Shown in pieces: positions 19,994-32,748 of a DNA stretch of 64,000 nucleotides. The DNA is from Nissolia schottii (taxonomy: Eukaryota > Streptophyta > Magnoliopsida > Fabales > Fabaceae), in NCBI GenBank assembly GCA_003254905.1, contig QANU01026791.1, positions 1 to 64,000 of the forward strand. The letters are read 5' to 3'. The position numbers and the translations under genes are program-made. Numbering within the stretch: the stretch's first letter is position 1; each line of letters begins with the position of its first letter. The notes below the pieces were generated by a model. That model worked only from the letters and a program-made list of their open reading frames with translations, had not been told where the DNA came from and ran no database searches.

Positions 19994-22900
19994 ATGCTGC
20001 CACGTAGAGACCCAACACAAGGGGATCATGAGTCGGCGGATCTGTCTGATATCCTACGGGAGATGATGCGAACCAACGCACAGATAGCAGCGGCATTGGT
20101 GCAAAGGAATACTACCCCAACGGAGTCGGAACCGGATTCTAGGAAGTTTACTGAGTTCTTGAGGATGAATCCCCCAGTGTTTGACGGAATTATGGACCCC
20201 GACCAAGTTCACCATTGGCTGAGGAAGATTGAGCAGATTCTTAGGGATATCTCATGCGCAGAGGATCAGAAGGTCTGGTTTGCATCAAGAAAGTTAGAGG
20301 GCGCTGCCGGGGAATGGTGGGATGTGACCCAACCTTTGCTAGAACAAGAAGGAGTTCCAATCAAATGGAACCGTTTTAGCATGGCTTTCTTGGATAAGTA
20401 TTTCCCTCGCGAGCTTCGAAATCAGAAGGAAGCAGAATTTATGAATTTGAAACAGGGGAGCATGACAGTCGCGGAGTATACGGCTGTGTTTGAAAGGTTG
20501 TGTCGATACTCTAGTACTTATCAACTAAACCCTAACGAGGGGTGGAAATGCGAAAAATACCAAAGAGGACTGCGTTCTGAAATTCAAATGTTTATTAACA
20601 TGTTGGGCATTCAAGACTATGCTACCTTGGTTAACAAGTGCATGGCGCAAGAAGCAGCAACCAAATGTGTGGCAGAAGAGAGGACCGAGAGAAACAAGAG
20701 AAAGGCAGATGAAGCTGGAAGTTCACGGTGGGAGCCCCGGAAGAAGATTCCGTTTCAAGCCCCGATGGCGAGTAGGGGTAGAAGTCAGTACCCCCTACAA
20801 CAATCACAAGGAATGAGAAGAGCTCCAAGCCAGATGAGAACAGGACCTACCAGGGGTGGTCAGCAGATGGTGAGGCCGCAGGTTCCGGGGGGTGCTCCTA
20901 AACAGGTGATGCAGCCAAGCGAAAACAGGTTGGCAGGATGTCCAAAATGCGGAAGGCCCCATCATGGAGAATTCCTAGCTGGACAAAATGCTTGTTACCG
21001 ATGCGGAAAGGAAGGCCACTATGCTAGATCCTACCCAGCTTTTCCACCTCCAGTACAACGTCAGGGTAGAGTATTTACCATGGCAGCAGATGAGGTGAAG
21101 GAAGAAGAAGGGCTACTACAGGGTAAGTGTTTGCTTAAGGGCAAGTTTTTGAATGTCTTGTATGATTCCGGAGCATCACACTCCTTTATATCTGAAGACA
21201 TTGCGAAGGAGCTGCAGTTGCCCTTCACAGTGCTTCCTTATGCACTAAGTGTCTCCACACCCACTGCACCACCTGTGATGACGTGTCGCGCCTGCCTTAA
21301 ATGCCCGCTACAAGTGCAGGAAAGGTGGGTTGAGGCAGATTTGATTTGCCTTCCCCTAGTTGGGTTAGACGTAATCTTAGGGATGGATTGGCTACATGCA
21401 AATGCAGCTTCTCTTGATTGTGCCAAAAAGGTGGTGACTTTCTCTTCATCCACTACAGATAGTATGTCCATCCCGAATACAGAACACATAACCCTCTGTT
21501 GCTATCCATTGGGAAGCCAAGGATATGTTCTTCTAGCCTCTTTGGAAGTGACAACCAAGTTGAAACCTGACGATATTCCTGTGGTCCGGGAATATCCAGA
21601 AGTGTTCCCGAACGACATTCCCGAGTTTCCCCCTAAGCGAGAGGTAGAGTTCCCAATTGATCTTGTACCCGGAGCGGGACCCATCTCCATAGCGCCTTAT
21701 AGAATGTCTCCGCTAGAATTACAAGAATTAAAGAAGCAGCTCGAGGAATTGACCAAGAAGCAATTCATCCGACCCAGTGCATCACCATGGGGAGCACCGG
21801 TCTTGTTTGTTAAGAAGAAGGATGGAACCATGAGAATGTGCGTCAATTATAGGCAACTCAACAAAGTTACCATCAAGAATAAGTACCCGCTGCCTAGAAT
21901 TGATGACTTGCTAGACCAGCTGAAAGGAGCTAAGGTATTTTCGAAGATTGACTTGCGATCTGGATACCATCAGATCCGTGTCCGAGAGGAGGATATTCCC
22001 AAGACGGCATTCAGATCAAGATATGGGCACTATGAGTTCACGATAATGTCATTCGGATTGACTAATGCCCCAGCAATTTTTATGGACTACATGAACCGGA
22101 TTTTCCGAGCATATCTGGACGAATGTGTGATCGTCTTTATCGATGATATATTGGTGTACTCGAAGAGTGAAGAGGAGCACACCAAACACTTGAGGATAGT
22201 CTTGGAGATTTTAAAAGAGAAGAAGTTGTATGCGAAGCTGTCCAAGTGTGAATTTTGGACTAAGAAAGTGCAATTCCTGGGTCATATGGTATCTGAACAT
22301 GGAGTGGAAGTAGATCCTGGCAAAGTGGAAGCTGTCAAAAGCTGGGAGAGACCGACGTCAATTACGGAGATCCGTAGCTTTCTGGGATTTGCGGGGTATT
22401 ACCGAAGATTTATCAGAGGATTTTCCCAACTCGCTTTGCCACTCACTCATTTGACAAGGAAGGGGGTAAATTTTGATTGGTCACAAGAGTGCGAAAGAAG
22501 TTTTTGCGAACTCAAAGAAAAACTCACCACTGCTCCAGTGTTGGTATTGCCAGACCCTCAAGCATCCTTTCAGGTGTATTGTGACGCATCAAGCGCAGGA
22601 TTAGGATGCGTACTTATGCAAAACCGTCAAGCGGTGGCATATGCGTCTCGACAGCTACGACCGCATGAGGCTAACTATCCTACACATGATTTGGAGTTAG
22701 CGGCGGTAGTATTTGCCTTAAAAATCTGGAGGCATTACCTCTACGGAGTCCGATTTGAAGTGTTTTCGGACCATAGGAGTCTGAAATATCTGTTCGACCA
22801 AAAGGAACTTAATATGAGGCAACGAAGGTGGATGGAATTTCTCAGTGATTATGACTTCAGTCTCGACTACCACCCAGGGAAGGCAAACGTGGTAGCAGAC

Positions 22901-24520
22901 GCACTAAGTCAAAAATCATTGCATGTTGCGCAGATGATGGTGCAAGAAGAAAAATTGATTGAAGAGTTCCGTAATCTCAACGTGGATGTAATGCCTCAAG
23001 CAAGTGGCATGCGATTGTGCTACTTGCAAATCACCAGTGATTTCCGGCAACGGATTAGAGAAGCTCAGGGGAGCTGCCAAGAAGACAACTGGTGCAAGTT
23101 TAAGAAAGCAGTGGAAGAAGGTCAATTTCCGGAAGTAACCACGGGGGATGATGGGATACTAAGGTTCAATCAGCGGTTATGTGTACCCGATCAAGACAGC
23201 CTAAGGGAGGATATTCTATAGGAAGGGCATAAAAGCCATTTTACTATACACCCAGGGACTACCAAGATGTACCACGATTTGAAAAAGATGTTTTGGTGGC
23301 AAGGATTAAAGAAAGATGTTGAAAACTGGGTGCAAAAATGTTTAGTCTGCCAAAAGGTAAAAGTAGAACACCAGCGACCTCCTGGGCTATTAACTCCACC
23401 AGAAATTCCTGTATGGAAGTGGGAAGGTATTGCAATGGATTTTGTCACAGGCTTACCACGTACTCCTAAAGGAGTTGATGCTATTTGGGTAGTAGTGGAC
23501 AGATTGACCAAATCGGCTCATTTTATCCCGGTAAGGATGAATTACCCCATGAATAAGTTGGTGCAGTTGTACATCAAGGAAGTGGTAAGGCTGCACGGTA
23601 TACCCTCCTCCATCATTTCAGATAGGGATCCACGATTCACCTCCAGATTCTAGACGGCGTTTCAAAAGGCTTATGGATCTCAATTACATATGAGTTCTGC
23701 TTATCACCCGCAGACGGACGGCCAATCGGAACGGACCATTCAAATCTTGGAGGATATGCTAAGAGCCTGTGCATTGGATATACCAAGAAGATGGGATGAG
23801 CTATTACCGTACGTGGAATTTGCTTACAACAACAGTTATCAGGCCAGTATAGGGATGGCTCCTTTCGAGGCACTCTACGGACGGAAATGTCAATCCCCTA
23901 TCTGCTAGAACGATAGTCGTCGCTATAAAAATTTAGAGCCTGAAGAACTCCAGGAAGCAGAAGTAATGCTAAAGATGGTACGTCAAAGACTTCTCGAAGC
24001 CCAGAGTCGTCAGAAAAGCTACGCGGATGTGAGAAGGAGGCCTCTCGAGTTTCAGGAAGAGGACCATGTTTTCCTAAAAGTTTCACCTGCAACGGGCATT
24101 GGAAGGTCTTTGAGGGTAAAGAAGTTGAATCCTCGCTTTATGGGACCATTCCAAATTCTGGAACGCATTGGACCCGTAGCATACCGCATAGCCGTCCCTC
24201 CTAATTTGGCAAATATCCATGATGTCTTCCATGTTTCACAATTACGAAAATATCATGCATCTCCAGAGCATGTATTGAAGCCCGAAAATCTTTAATTACG
24301 AGATGACCTCGCTCTACCATTACAACCACAGAGGATCATGGATCACAAGACTCGAAAAACTCGACACAAGGAAATTCCAATGGTGCGAGTTCTTTGGAGC
24401 AACAAAGAAGTAGAAGAACAAACATGGGAATTGGAAGAGGATATGAAGAGAGACTACCCAGAATTATTCACAGGTACGAAATTTCGAGGGCGAAATTTTT
24501 CTAAGGGGGGTGGAATGTAA
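19994..24520 (+). pseudogene. Gypsy 1 gag-pol, four in-frame stops
   Basis: One frame holds throughout. The likely start is ATG 19994 (MLPRRDPTQ), matching the family start; the frame is also open upstream but lacks ATG. Residues here count from 19973. The gag core covers about 60-190. The zinc knuckle (341-354) reads [14 protein letters not shown], with the last Cys replaced by Tyr. Protease DSG is near 398. RT has FIDD at 722-725. RNase H begins near [10 protein letters not shown] (about 869). The integrase zinc region ends CLVCQK; core residues are in MDFVTG, SDRDPRF and QSERT. A chromodomain-like end reads VRVLWSNKEVEEQTWELE. Stops are TAG 23219, TAG 23651, TAG 23906 and TAA 24293; all lie in the integrase-chromodomain part with the frame kept. 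Confidence 0.92.
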
Positions 24521-25286
24521 CATCCCGATTTTTTTTTCCCTTACGAAGATTTCGCATAATAATTAAATAGGAATAAATTAATAAGATTGGAAAATTTAAT
24601 CATGAATTTTAATCTTTAAAATATTAACTAAAAATAGTAATTGGGTGATTTCGCGGAGTCTTGTGAAGTCCGAATCGATTTTCGGCTGCTATTCAAATTT
24701 AATTACGACTCAAGGGACTCCGTAAAATACACTACTATGGAAATAAATTCAAGAATGCCCAAATAAAATTAAATAAGTAATAAGAAAAAAATTTGTAGAT
24801 CACAACGGTATGTCCAGAATATTTTTAGGACATCCGTACACGAAAGATTAAGAACAAAAACGCGATCAAATATGATCAAAATTGATCATGAGGCCATGGC
24901 TATAAGCTAAGCCACGTAAGTGGCTCTGCCACCGCCAGACAAAGAAACAAAAAGAAAAGCAAAAGGGGATATAATATAGTATGTATATGTATATGTATAT
25001 GTATGTCTAATATATAATAATATATGTATATATGTATAATAGTATAATAATAAAATATTATATAATTAACTGAGGCGGCATAAGCCACCGCCTCAGATTC
25101 TTTATATATACATATATGTTATAAGGCCTTCGAAGGCCATTTCCTCAGCACCCCAAAATTATACTTCTACACTGCTAAATTTATTTCTATTTTGTTCGTG
25201 CGCTCTGCGATTACGTCGTTGGACTCAGGAAAAATAGCACGATCGCCTTAAGGTTCGCGGGAGTCTTTTCTCGCAGTTTCCCGAAC
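24516..25286 (+). repeat. Gypsy 1 3' LTR, truncated
   Basis: The first 771 bases of the LTR, almost identical to the 5' copy and including the dyad box (24798-24839). It breaks off after 'cccgaac', where Copia 3 begins. Confidence 0.9.
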
Positions 25287-25291
25287 GCCCT

Positions 25292-26980
25292 TGTGATAGA
25301 GTTAGAGAGATTGCAAACAGTTATTTATCCTGGTTCGACCACCCTTGTGATCTACGTCCAGTCCCCAAGCGACTTGCTCAAGATTTCTCCACTATCATCA
25401 AGCTTCTAACTTAGGTGCTTGACAAACCTTTACATCCAAGATCACTCCTCACACTTAGGATCCCCCACCTTTGTATAGAAGCCTCAAGAACCAAACCTTA
25501 GGGATACCACACCCTAAGCAACTAGAGGGATACCTCACCCTCTTTACAAGTGTATGAAAATTTGAGTAGAAAAAGAAACTCTCTCAAAGAGTGGATAATA
25601 CAGATTGAAGCACTATAGGTTTATTGACAATATCTCTCTCTTTTGGCTCTTAAGATGATGGAAAATATTAATCCATTGATAGTATGAAGTATGAGGATGA
25701 TAGGAATCAAAGGCTTGGCTAGAAATGAGAGTTTAATGGATGTTTATAGGGTTTCTAAGTGTACTAGCCGTTTATAGCCGTTACCCATTATTTTAATCAA
25801 TTTTATCCATTGAAAAACTAGCTATTTTTGGCTTCAGGACTCGAGTCATTGGAATGACTCATTAGAATTAATTCGAATGACTGATGTAATGTAGCCGTTG
25901 GGGCCTCTGATGACAGAGTCATTCGAACGACCTTTCTTGAGTCATTCGAATGACTCAACAAAATGACTTGCTCTACAAATTTGTAGATCTTTCTCTTAGC
26001 TTTATGTAGCAATTTGAACCACCTCAATTGGAGTTCTATAGCCCAAGATATCATCATTTTACTCACTACTGTGCAAGTCACTTTGCTAAGCGCGCCACTC
26101 ATCCATTTTCTTATCTTTCTTGATTCCTAAGTTTGTCTAATTCATTTTACGTCCTGGAATCAATTAAGATCATTTAAGTGCATCATCCTAAGAGTTTAGA
26201 GAGAGATATATATCAATTTTCCTTTGACAAGAATACCTTAAGTCCTAAGAAACTATTTCCCTTTTTACCGTTTGCTTGGACTTGGTATTCTTCATGAATC
26301 CTATCTTCGGCATTACCATGTTCTTCATGGAATTGACATTTCATGCTTCGCCTTTTGACTTTGGGCATCATATGAATGTTCCTTCTTGTTCCATCTTGTT
26401 CTTGATGCCTTGGACTTTCCTATACACAAGATAATTCACTAGAAAGTATAGTTAGTCCAATGTGTTCCAATATCTTCATATGCATATATAGATTAATCAA
26501 TGCATCATACATATACAATTAGGCAAAGATCAAATTATATTAATCAAATAATATTCTTTGCCTAGCATGCATGCATTGTAACACTATAGCACTTGATATT
26601 CATGCATATACACATATAGACACAAATATATCCAATAGTTAATCCATCAAGCACATATAGAGAGTTATTGGATATGTTCTCAAAAGGATGTTTCTCATAT
26701 ATCATTGTATGATGTGTAAGCTATATGATTACCATCAAGTTCAATCATACAAGATCAAATGTATTCTATTTAGCATATAACATCCTTTTGCATTCTAATT
26801 GTCATTATCTATTTGTTGTGTTCTATTTGTCATCATCAAGATATAGAACAACTAGGGAAACCTAGTTCTACAAATATAAGCATATACAATAAGCATAGAC
26901 AATTAGAACATATTGTATTTGTCATCATCAAAACATATTGTATTAAACAATTGGAACAACTAGGGAAACCTAGTTCCACA
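25292..26980 (-). repeat. Copia 3 3' LTR
   Basis: On the minus strand it starts TGTGGAACTAGG (26980) and ends near ATCACA (25292). A TATA-like box CCTATAAACA lies at about 25742-25751 (minus). A self-complementary ACTAGG-GAAA-CCTAGT lies close to the LTR start near 26958-26974 and again near 26850-26866. Frames inside have no recognisable product. Confidence 0.65.
25847..25952. repeat. CATTCGAATG array, Copia 3 LTR
   Basis: Copies or variants start at 25847/25870 and 25920/25943: pairs of 23 bases repeating at 73. A degenerate copy lies at 25860. The array is about 95 bases upstream of the TATA-like box on the minus strand. Confidence 0.8.
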
Positions 26981-27836
26981 ATCTCCCCCTTTTTGATGAT
27001 GACAAATCACCAAAAGATAAATATGTCATTTAAGATTAACAACCATAAGCATAGACATATTTTTGTGTCTCTTGACAAATAGGCATAACATATTTTCTTT
27101 TCTTTTGTTATTTCTCCCCCTATTTGTCATAAGCAAAAAGGGGAGGAGAAATTTTCTCCCCTTATTTGTTTGTCTCCCCTCAACATTATTTCTCCCCCAT
27201 ATTGATATTATCAATCTTATCGTGTCCTAACTTTTCACAAGGAAAAAGATGCAAGAGAAATAATAGATAAGATATAAAGCACATCTCTCACTATTTATAT
27301 CCTCCCCCTATTTAGTCATTAAAAAGATTTTCCCTTGATTTTTAGCACTTATCTCCATATATATGCATACAAGTAAAAAACACATCTCCCCCTTTGTTTT
27401 TCAATGAGATCATCTCATGATTTTATCTCCTTTGAGAATCAAATGGTTTAAGCAAGATGTAAATCATGTGATAGACAATAACCACTTGAAGACATTCATA
27501 ATTGAGACATGAAAGGGGTATGGATTATTGAGCTTTAAAAGTGTGTACCTTGCAATGCATTTTGAATTTCACACTAAGAAAGCAAGAGGATATGAAAGTG
27601 AAGAGTATGTACCTTATTCTCTTTAAGAGGGCAATAGCAGATTTTCTAGCAACACAAAACACTTACAAGCCATACTTCCACTTGATGGTCATGTTAACGA
27701 CTTGTGTGTTTTGGTTTGATGTTTTGAAAAATGATCCTCTTAACTTACCAATTGGTTGTACTTGTTACGTTATAAAATGTTGAGCAAGAAGTGGTAGGTT
27801 CCATTTTAATTTAAGCCTTTGTCTCCCCCTCAATTT
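26981..27836 (-). other. Multiple polypurine tracts, Copia 3
   Basis: On the plus strand the run is CTCCCCCTTTTTGATGATGAC at the LTR edge, then further tracts near 27115-27150, 27190, 27300, 27390 and 27822-27833, all CTCCCC types. Copies are more numerous than in Copia 1/2. No gene is recognised, although 27541-27783 is open in one frame on the plus strand. Confidence 0.65.
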
Positions 27837-27841
27837 ATGCA

Positions 27842-27945
27842 TATCCATGGATTTTGTATTGGGATTGCCGCGTACGACGAAAGGTGTGGACGCCATTTGG
27901 GTGGTTCTTGACCGACTCACCAAGTCTGCCCATTTCATTCCGGGA
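27842..27945 (+). pseudogene. Gypsy integrase scrap
   Basis: About 35 codons, [13 protein letters not shown] then [18 protein letters not shown], match the integrase core of Gypsy 1 (about 23434-23540). The sequence changes abruptly on both sides. Confidence 0.85.
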
Positions 27946-28018
27946 AATATGTTCCTCCAAATATGTTCCTTGGAAATCTGCAGCCATCACGTGGTCAATG
28001 CAGGTGTTTAGCATTTTT

Positions 28019-28410
28019 GCCAAGGACATACTGAGTAGCATTCCAGTAGTCCTTGTATTTTGATATGATGTATTCTGACTTATGTATTCACTACTTCAGT
28101 TTATGTATATGAGATGTATATTTTACTTACTGTATATACAATGACGTGACTTTGTCTGACGGACCACATGGATATGTACTGAATGTTTTACTATCTTACA
28201 GTTACACGTTTTTGTTATATTGTTCTTTCTGACACATGGCTGTATTTTTATACTTATGCAATGTAAATGTAAAGTTTAAAATCAGTCCTTATTTTCCTAA
28301 ACTACTATTTTCGAAAGATAACTATGGACTAAGGTTTTCCGACCAAGTAGACAACAACCTAGTGAGCTTTGTCTACTACGTACGGGTAAACAGTTAGCTA
28401 GGGTGTTTCA
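28019..28410 (+). repeat. End of a Gypsy LTR
   Basis: It matches 47102-47485, the last 390 bases of the solo LTR family, ending GTGTTTCA. About 75 unassigned bases separate it from the integrase scrap, so the rest of pol and most of the LTR are missing. Confidence 0.85.
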
Positions 28411-29456
28411 CAAAGCCTCCATTTCCACCAAAGAGAAACAACAACAAAGAAGAATCATCACTTCCAAAATGCTATGAGTGTGGAAAACCGGGTCACATAA
28501 AGGTGGATTGTCCAATCTACCAAAAGAAGGTGGAAAGATATGAAAGAAGACCTTTTGAGAAGAAAAAGGGCAAGAAGGCCTACATAGCTTGGGAAGACAA
28601 TGATGATTCCGATGATGAAGTTGCCAACCTTTGTCTCATGGCCAAAGATCATGAAAATGAAGATGAGGTACATGATTCTAACCCCTCCTATGATGAATTA
28701 CAAAATGCCTTTGTAGAATTGCATAAGGAGTCTATGAGAATTTCTAAAGAATTATCCATTGCAAACAAATCTATTGCTATGTTAGAAAATCAAAATAAGA
28801 ATTTTTGCAAAGAAATGAGTGATCTAAAAATAGAGAATGAAAATCTTAAATCTAGTAAGAGCACATCACATCTTGAAAAACATGTTTCAAAGTTATGTCA
28901 TGAAATTGATCATCTTAAGAAGGAAAATGAATCTCTTAGAACAAATGATGTTATAAGTAAATTAGAAGATAAAATTGCTAAGCTCAACCATGAAATAAAT
29001 GAGCTCATGTTTGAAAATGAAACTATTGGTTTATTGGAGGCTATCTCATCTAGTTCATCTTGTACATTGCATGAAATTGATATCTCTACTTGCTTGCATT
29101 GTGAAAAATTTGAAAAAGAAATTGAGATTCTCAAGAATGATTTAGCCAAGTTCACAAATGGAAGTGCTATGCTAAAAATGATGCTTGGTAGTCAAAAATG
29201 CTCTATTGATAAAGCCGAAATAGGATACATGCCTAGTGCAACACCAAAAACCACTAAGAAACCACATAGTCACCATGGCACTACTAGTAATCCTAAAGGC
29301 AAATGTTTTCATTGTGGAAAGCTTGGGCATAGTGCTTCAACTTGTGTTTCTAGAAAAATTGGCTATGGAAAGATGATTTGGGTTCTAAAGGGAACCATCC
29401 CCAAATCTAACATTCAAGGACCCAATACAAAATGGGTACCTAAGTCAAAAACTTAA
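28411..29456 (+). pseudogene. Copia 4 gag, 5'-truncated
   Basis: The frame is open from the left join to TAA at 29454-29456. It has a first zinc knuckle CYECGKPGHIKVDC (about 28471), an acidic stretch, a long coiled-coil-like region (about 28700-29160) and a second knuckle CFHCGKLGHSASTC (about 29308). The first knuckle precedes the first Met at 28503, so the true start is lost upstream. Confidence 0.85.
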
Positions 29457-29469
29457 ACTTCTCTTGTAG

Positions 29470-32400
29470 GTATGCTTCAAGACCAAGAATTTGAGTTGGT
29501 ATCTTGATAGTGGTTACTCAAAGCATATGACCGGAGATGCATCAAAGCTCTTATTCATCTCTCCCTAGAAGAATGGATTTGTCACCTATGGAGACAACAA
29601 TAGAGGCAAGATACTTGGAATTGGAAAAGTTGGTAAGACTCCCTCTACCTCTAATGAAAATGTTTTGCTTGTTGAAGGACTTAAACATAATCTTCTTAGC
29701 ATTAGTCAATCATGTGACAAGGGAAACAAAGTCATCTTTGATTCCGAAAGGTGCATAATTGAAGACAAAAATGATAAGAAAATTAAGTTTATTGGTCAAA
29801 GAGTCAACAACATTTATATGATTAGTCTAGATGATATTTCCTCAAATGATGCACCATGTCTCATAAGTAAAGAGGAAGAATAATGGCTATGGCATAGGAG
29901 AATATCCCACAATCACATGGATCATTTGAACAAACTTGTCTCAAAAGATCTAGTGATTGGTTTACCAAAACTCAAGTTTGAAAAAGATAAGTTATGTAGC
30001 TCATGTCAAAAGGGAAAACAAGTAAAGGTCTCTTTCAAAGCCAAAAATGTGATTTCAACAAATAGACCTTTACAACTTTTGCACAGGGATCTTTTTGGAC
30101 CTTGCAAACCAATGAGCTTGGGTGGAAACCAATATGCACTTGTGATTGTGGATGACTACTCTAGATATACATGGACATTATTCTTAACTCACAAAAGTGA
30201 GGCATTCAAGGCTTTTAAGAGACTTGCAAAAGTTATCCAAAATGAGAAAATTATAAGTATTGCATCCATTAGGAGTGATCATGGAGAGAATTTCAAAATG
30301 CACACTTTGAAAATTTTTGTCATGAAAATGGAATTGATCACAATTTTTCTGCTCCTAGAACTCCCCAACAAAACGGGGTTGTAGAAAGAAAGAACCGATC
30401 TCTAGAAGAGATTGCAAGAACCATGATTAATGATAGCAATCTCCCCAAATATTTTTGGGCGGATGCGGTCAACACCGCTTGCTATGTTCTTAACCGTGTT
30501 TTGATAAGACCAATTTTAAAGAAAACTCCCTATGAGCTTTACAAAGGAAGAAAACCTAACATTTCTCATCTTCACATCTTTGGATGCAAATGCTATGTGT
30601 TGAACAATGGAAAGGATAACTTAGGCAAATTTGATGCCAAGTCTGATGAGGGAATATTTCTTTGCTATGCTATAAATAGAAAAGCTTTTAGAATTTACAA
30701 TAAAAGAACTATGACAGTTGAGGAATCCATACATGTTGCATTTGATGAGTCTAACGCTGAAAAGCCGAAAGAGGATGCCATTGTTGATATCACAGGTATG
30801 TTGGAAGGCACAAACATCAGGGATAAGCCCGAGCCACCACAACCGAGAGAAGAAGAACAAGAGCTTCCAACCATTATCGAATCAAGGGATGAAAGCCTAC
30901 CAAAGGAATGGAGAACATCAAAGAATCATCCACTCGACAACATCATAGGTGATATCACAAAAGGGGTAACCACTAAACACTCTCTAAGAGATGCATGTAA
31001 TCATATGGCTTTTATTTCACAAATTGAACCTAAAAATAATAAAGAGGCCTTTAATGATGAACATTGGATTTTAGCTATGCAAGAAGAATTAAATCAATTT
31101 GAAAGAAATCAAGTTTGGGAGTTAGTTCCTAGGCCAAACGATCATTCAATCATAGGAACTAAATGGGTCTTTCAAAACAAACTTGATGAAAATGGAGTAA
31201 TCACTCGAAACAAAGTTAGATTAGTAGCAAAAGGATATAATCAAGAAGAGGGAATTGATTATGAATAAACATATGCTCCCGTTGCTAGACTAGAAGCCAT
31301 TAGAATGTTGCTTGCCTATTCTTGCATCTTGGACTTTAAACTGTATCAAATGGATGTCAAAAGTGCCTTCTTAAATGGGTATATTCTAGAGGAAGTATAT
31401 GTTGATCAACCACCCGGTTTTGAAAGTCATGAGTTTCCCAATCATGTTTTCAAATTAAGAAAAGCCCTCTACGGCCTTAAGCAAGCTCCTAGAGCTTGGT
31501 ATGAGAGACTAAGCAAATTCCTCTTGGACAAGGGATTTGCTAGAGGAAAAGTAGACACAACTCTTTTTATTAAACATGATAAACAAGACATCTTACTTGT
31601 ACAAATTTATGTTGATGATATTATCTTTGGTGCTACTAATGAATCTTTGTGCAAAGGATTTTCCAACTTAATGCAACATGAATTTGAAATGTCTATGATG
31701 AGAGAGCTTAACTTTTTTCTTGGGCTACAAATCAAGCAACTAAAAGAAGGAACCTTCATAAGTCAATCCAAGTATTGCAAGGAGTTGCTCAAGAAGTTTG
31801 AGATGGATAAACCAAAAGAGATGGCCACCCCTATGAGCACCTCATGTGCCCTTGACAATGACGAAGAAGGTAAATCGGTAGAGATCACAAAATATAGAGG
31901 TATGATTGGATCTCTACTATATCTCACTGCTAGTAGGCCCGATATAATGTTTAGTGTATGCATGTGTGCTAGATATCAAGCTTGTCCTAAGGAATCCCAC
32001 TTAAGTGCTGTTAAGAGAATAATGAAATATCTAATTGGCACTATTAATGTTGGATTATGGTACCCAAAAGGTGCCACATGCCACTTAGTGGGATATTCAG
32101 ATTCAGAATTTGCCGGATGCAAAATTGATAGAAAAAGAACAAGTGGGACTTGCCACTTACTTGGATGTTCACTAGTTTCATGGCATATCAAGAAACAAGT
32201 AAGTGTAGCCTTGTCTACTGCCGAAGCGGAATATGTCACCGCCGGAAGTTATTGTGCTCAACTCCTTTGGATGAGGCAACAACTCATGGACTATGGCTTT
32301 GAACTTGATCATATTCCTATTCGATGTGATAACACTAGAGCCATAAATATCTCAAAGAATCTGATCCAATACTCAAGGACCAAGCACATTGAGATAAGAC

Positions 32401-32559
32401 ATCACTTTATCTGAGATCATGTTCAAAAGGGTGACGTCTCACTTGAATTTGTTGAAACAACAAATCAATTGGCAGACATCTTTCCCAAACCTTTACCAAA
32501 AGAAAAATTTTCTCGAATTAGAAATGAACTCGGAATAACTGATGCCTATGACGTATAGA
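29470..32559 (+). pseudogene. Copia 4 pol, broken
   Basis: The protease motif WYLDSGYSKHMTGD is near 29492. The pre-integrase region ends CSSCQKGK (about 30000). The integrase core is in two frames, joined by a frameshift near 30295-30345. RT starts about 31020, with QMDVKSAFLNGYILEE and intact YVDDIIFGA (about 31608). RNase H includes GYSDSEFAGC and STAEAEYVTAGS. The end is at 32557-32559. Stops occur at 29566, 29881, 31266 and 32412. Confidence 0.9.
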
Positions 32560-32748
32560 CTTCATGCATACACCTATCTCTTTCATTATTCTTGGACGAT
32601 TTACTAACTTGAGCGTCGGAGGGTCCCCCAAATTTGTTTTGCAGGTTCTCCAATCACTTCATCCATCTCATCTCTTTCACCATCTCTCGAGGCCACTTAA
32701 TCAAGGAAGTGCATATGGAAGTCAAAGAAAATTTTCAGCACTATAAGT

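Larger units (their letters stand above)
17168..25286 (+). mobile_element. Gypsy 1: Tekay/Del-like chromovirus, nearly intact
   Basis: It contains a 5' LTR (17168-19825), Met-tRNA primer site, a single gag-pol frame (19994-24520), polypurine tract (about 24502-24515) and a 3' LTR cut at 25286. Domain order is gag, protease, RT, RNase H, integrase and a C-terminal chromodomain-like segment. The two LTRs differ at only about ten sites over the 770 shared bases by eye, so it inserted recently. No target duplication can be read because the right end is lost. Confidence 0.9.
25292..27836 (-). mobile_element. Copia 3: 3' LTR and polypurine region (minus)
   Basis: A Sirevirus-like 3' end on the minus strand: an LTR of about 1.69 kb (26980-25292) preceded by a region rich in polypurine tracts. 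No gene of this element remains; it is cut at about 27836 by Gypsy debris. The phrase 'ttatcctggttc' and 'gtccagtcccc' near 25325-25380 match the Copia 1 LTR region near 8095-8140, supporting the class. Confidence 0.7.
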
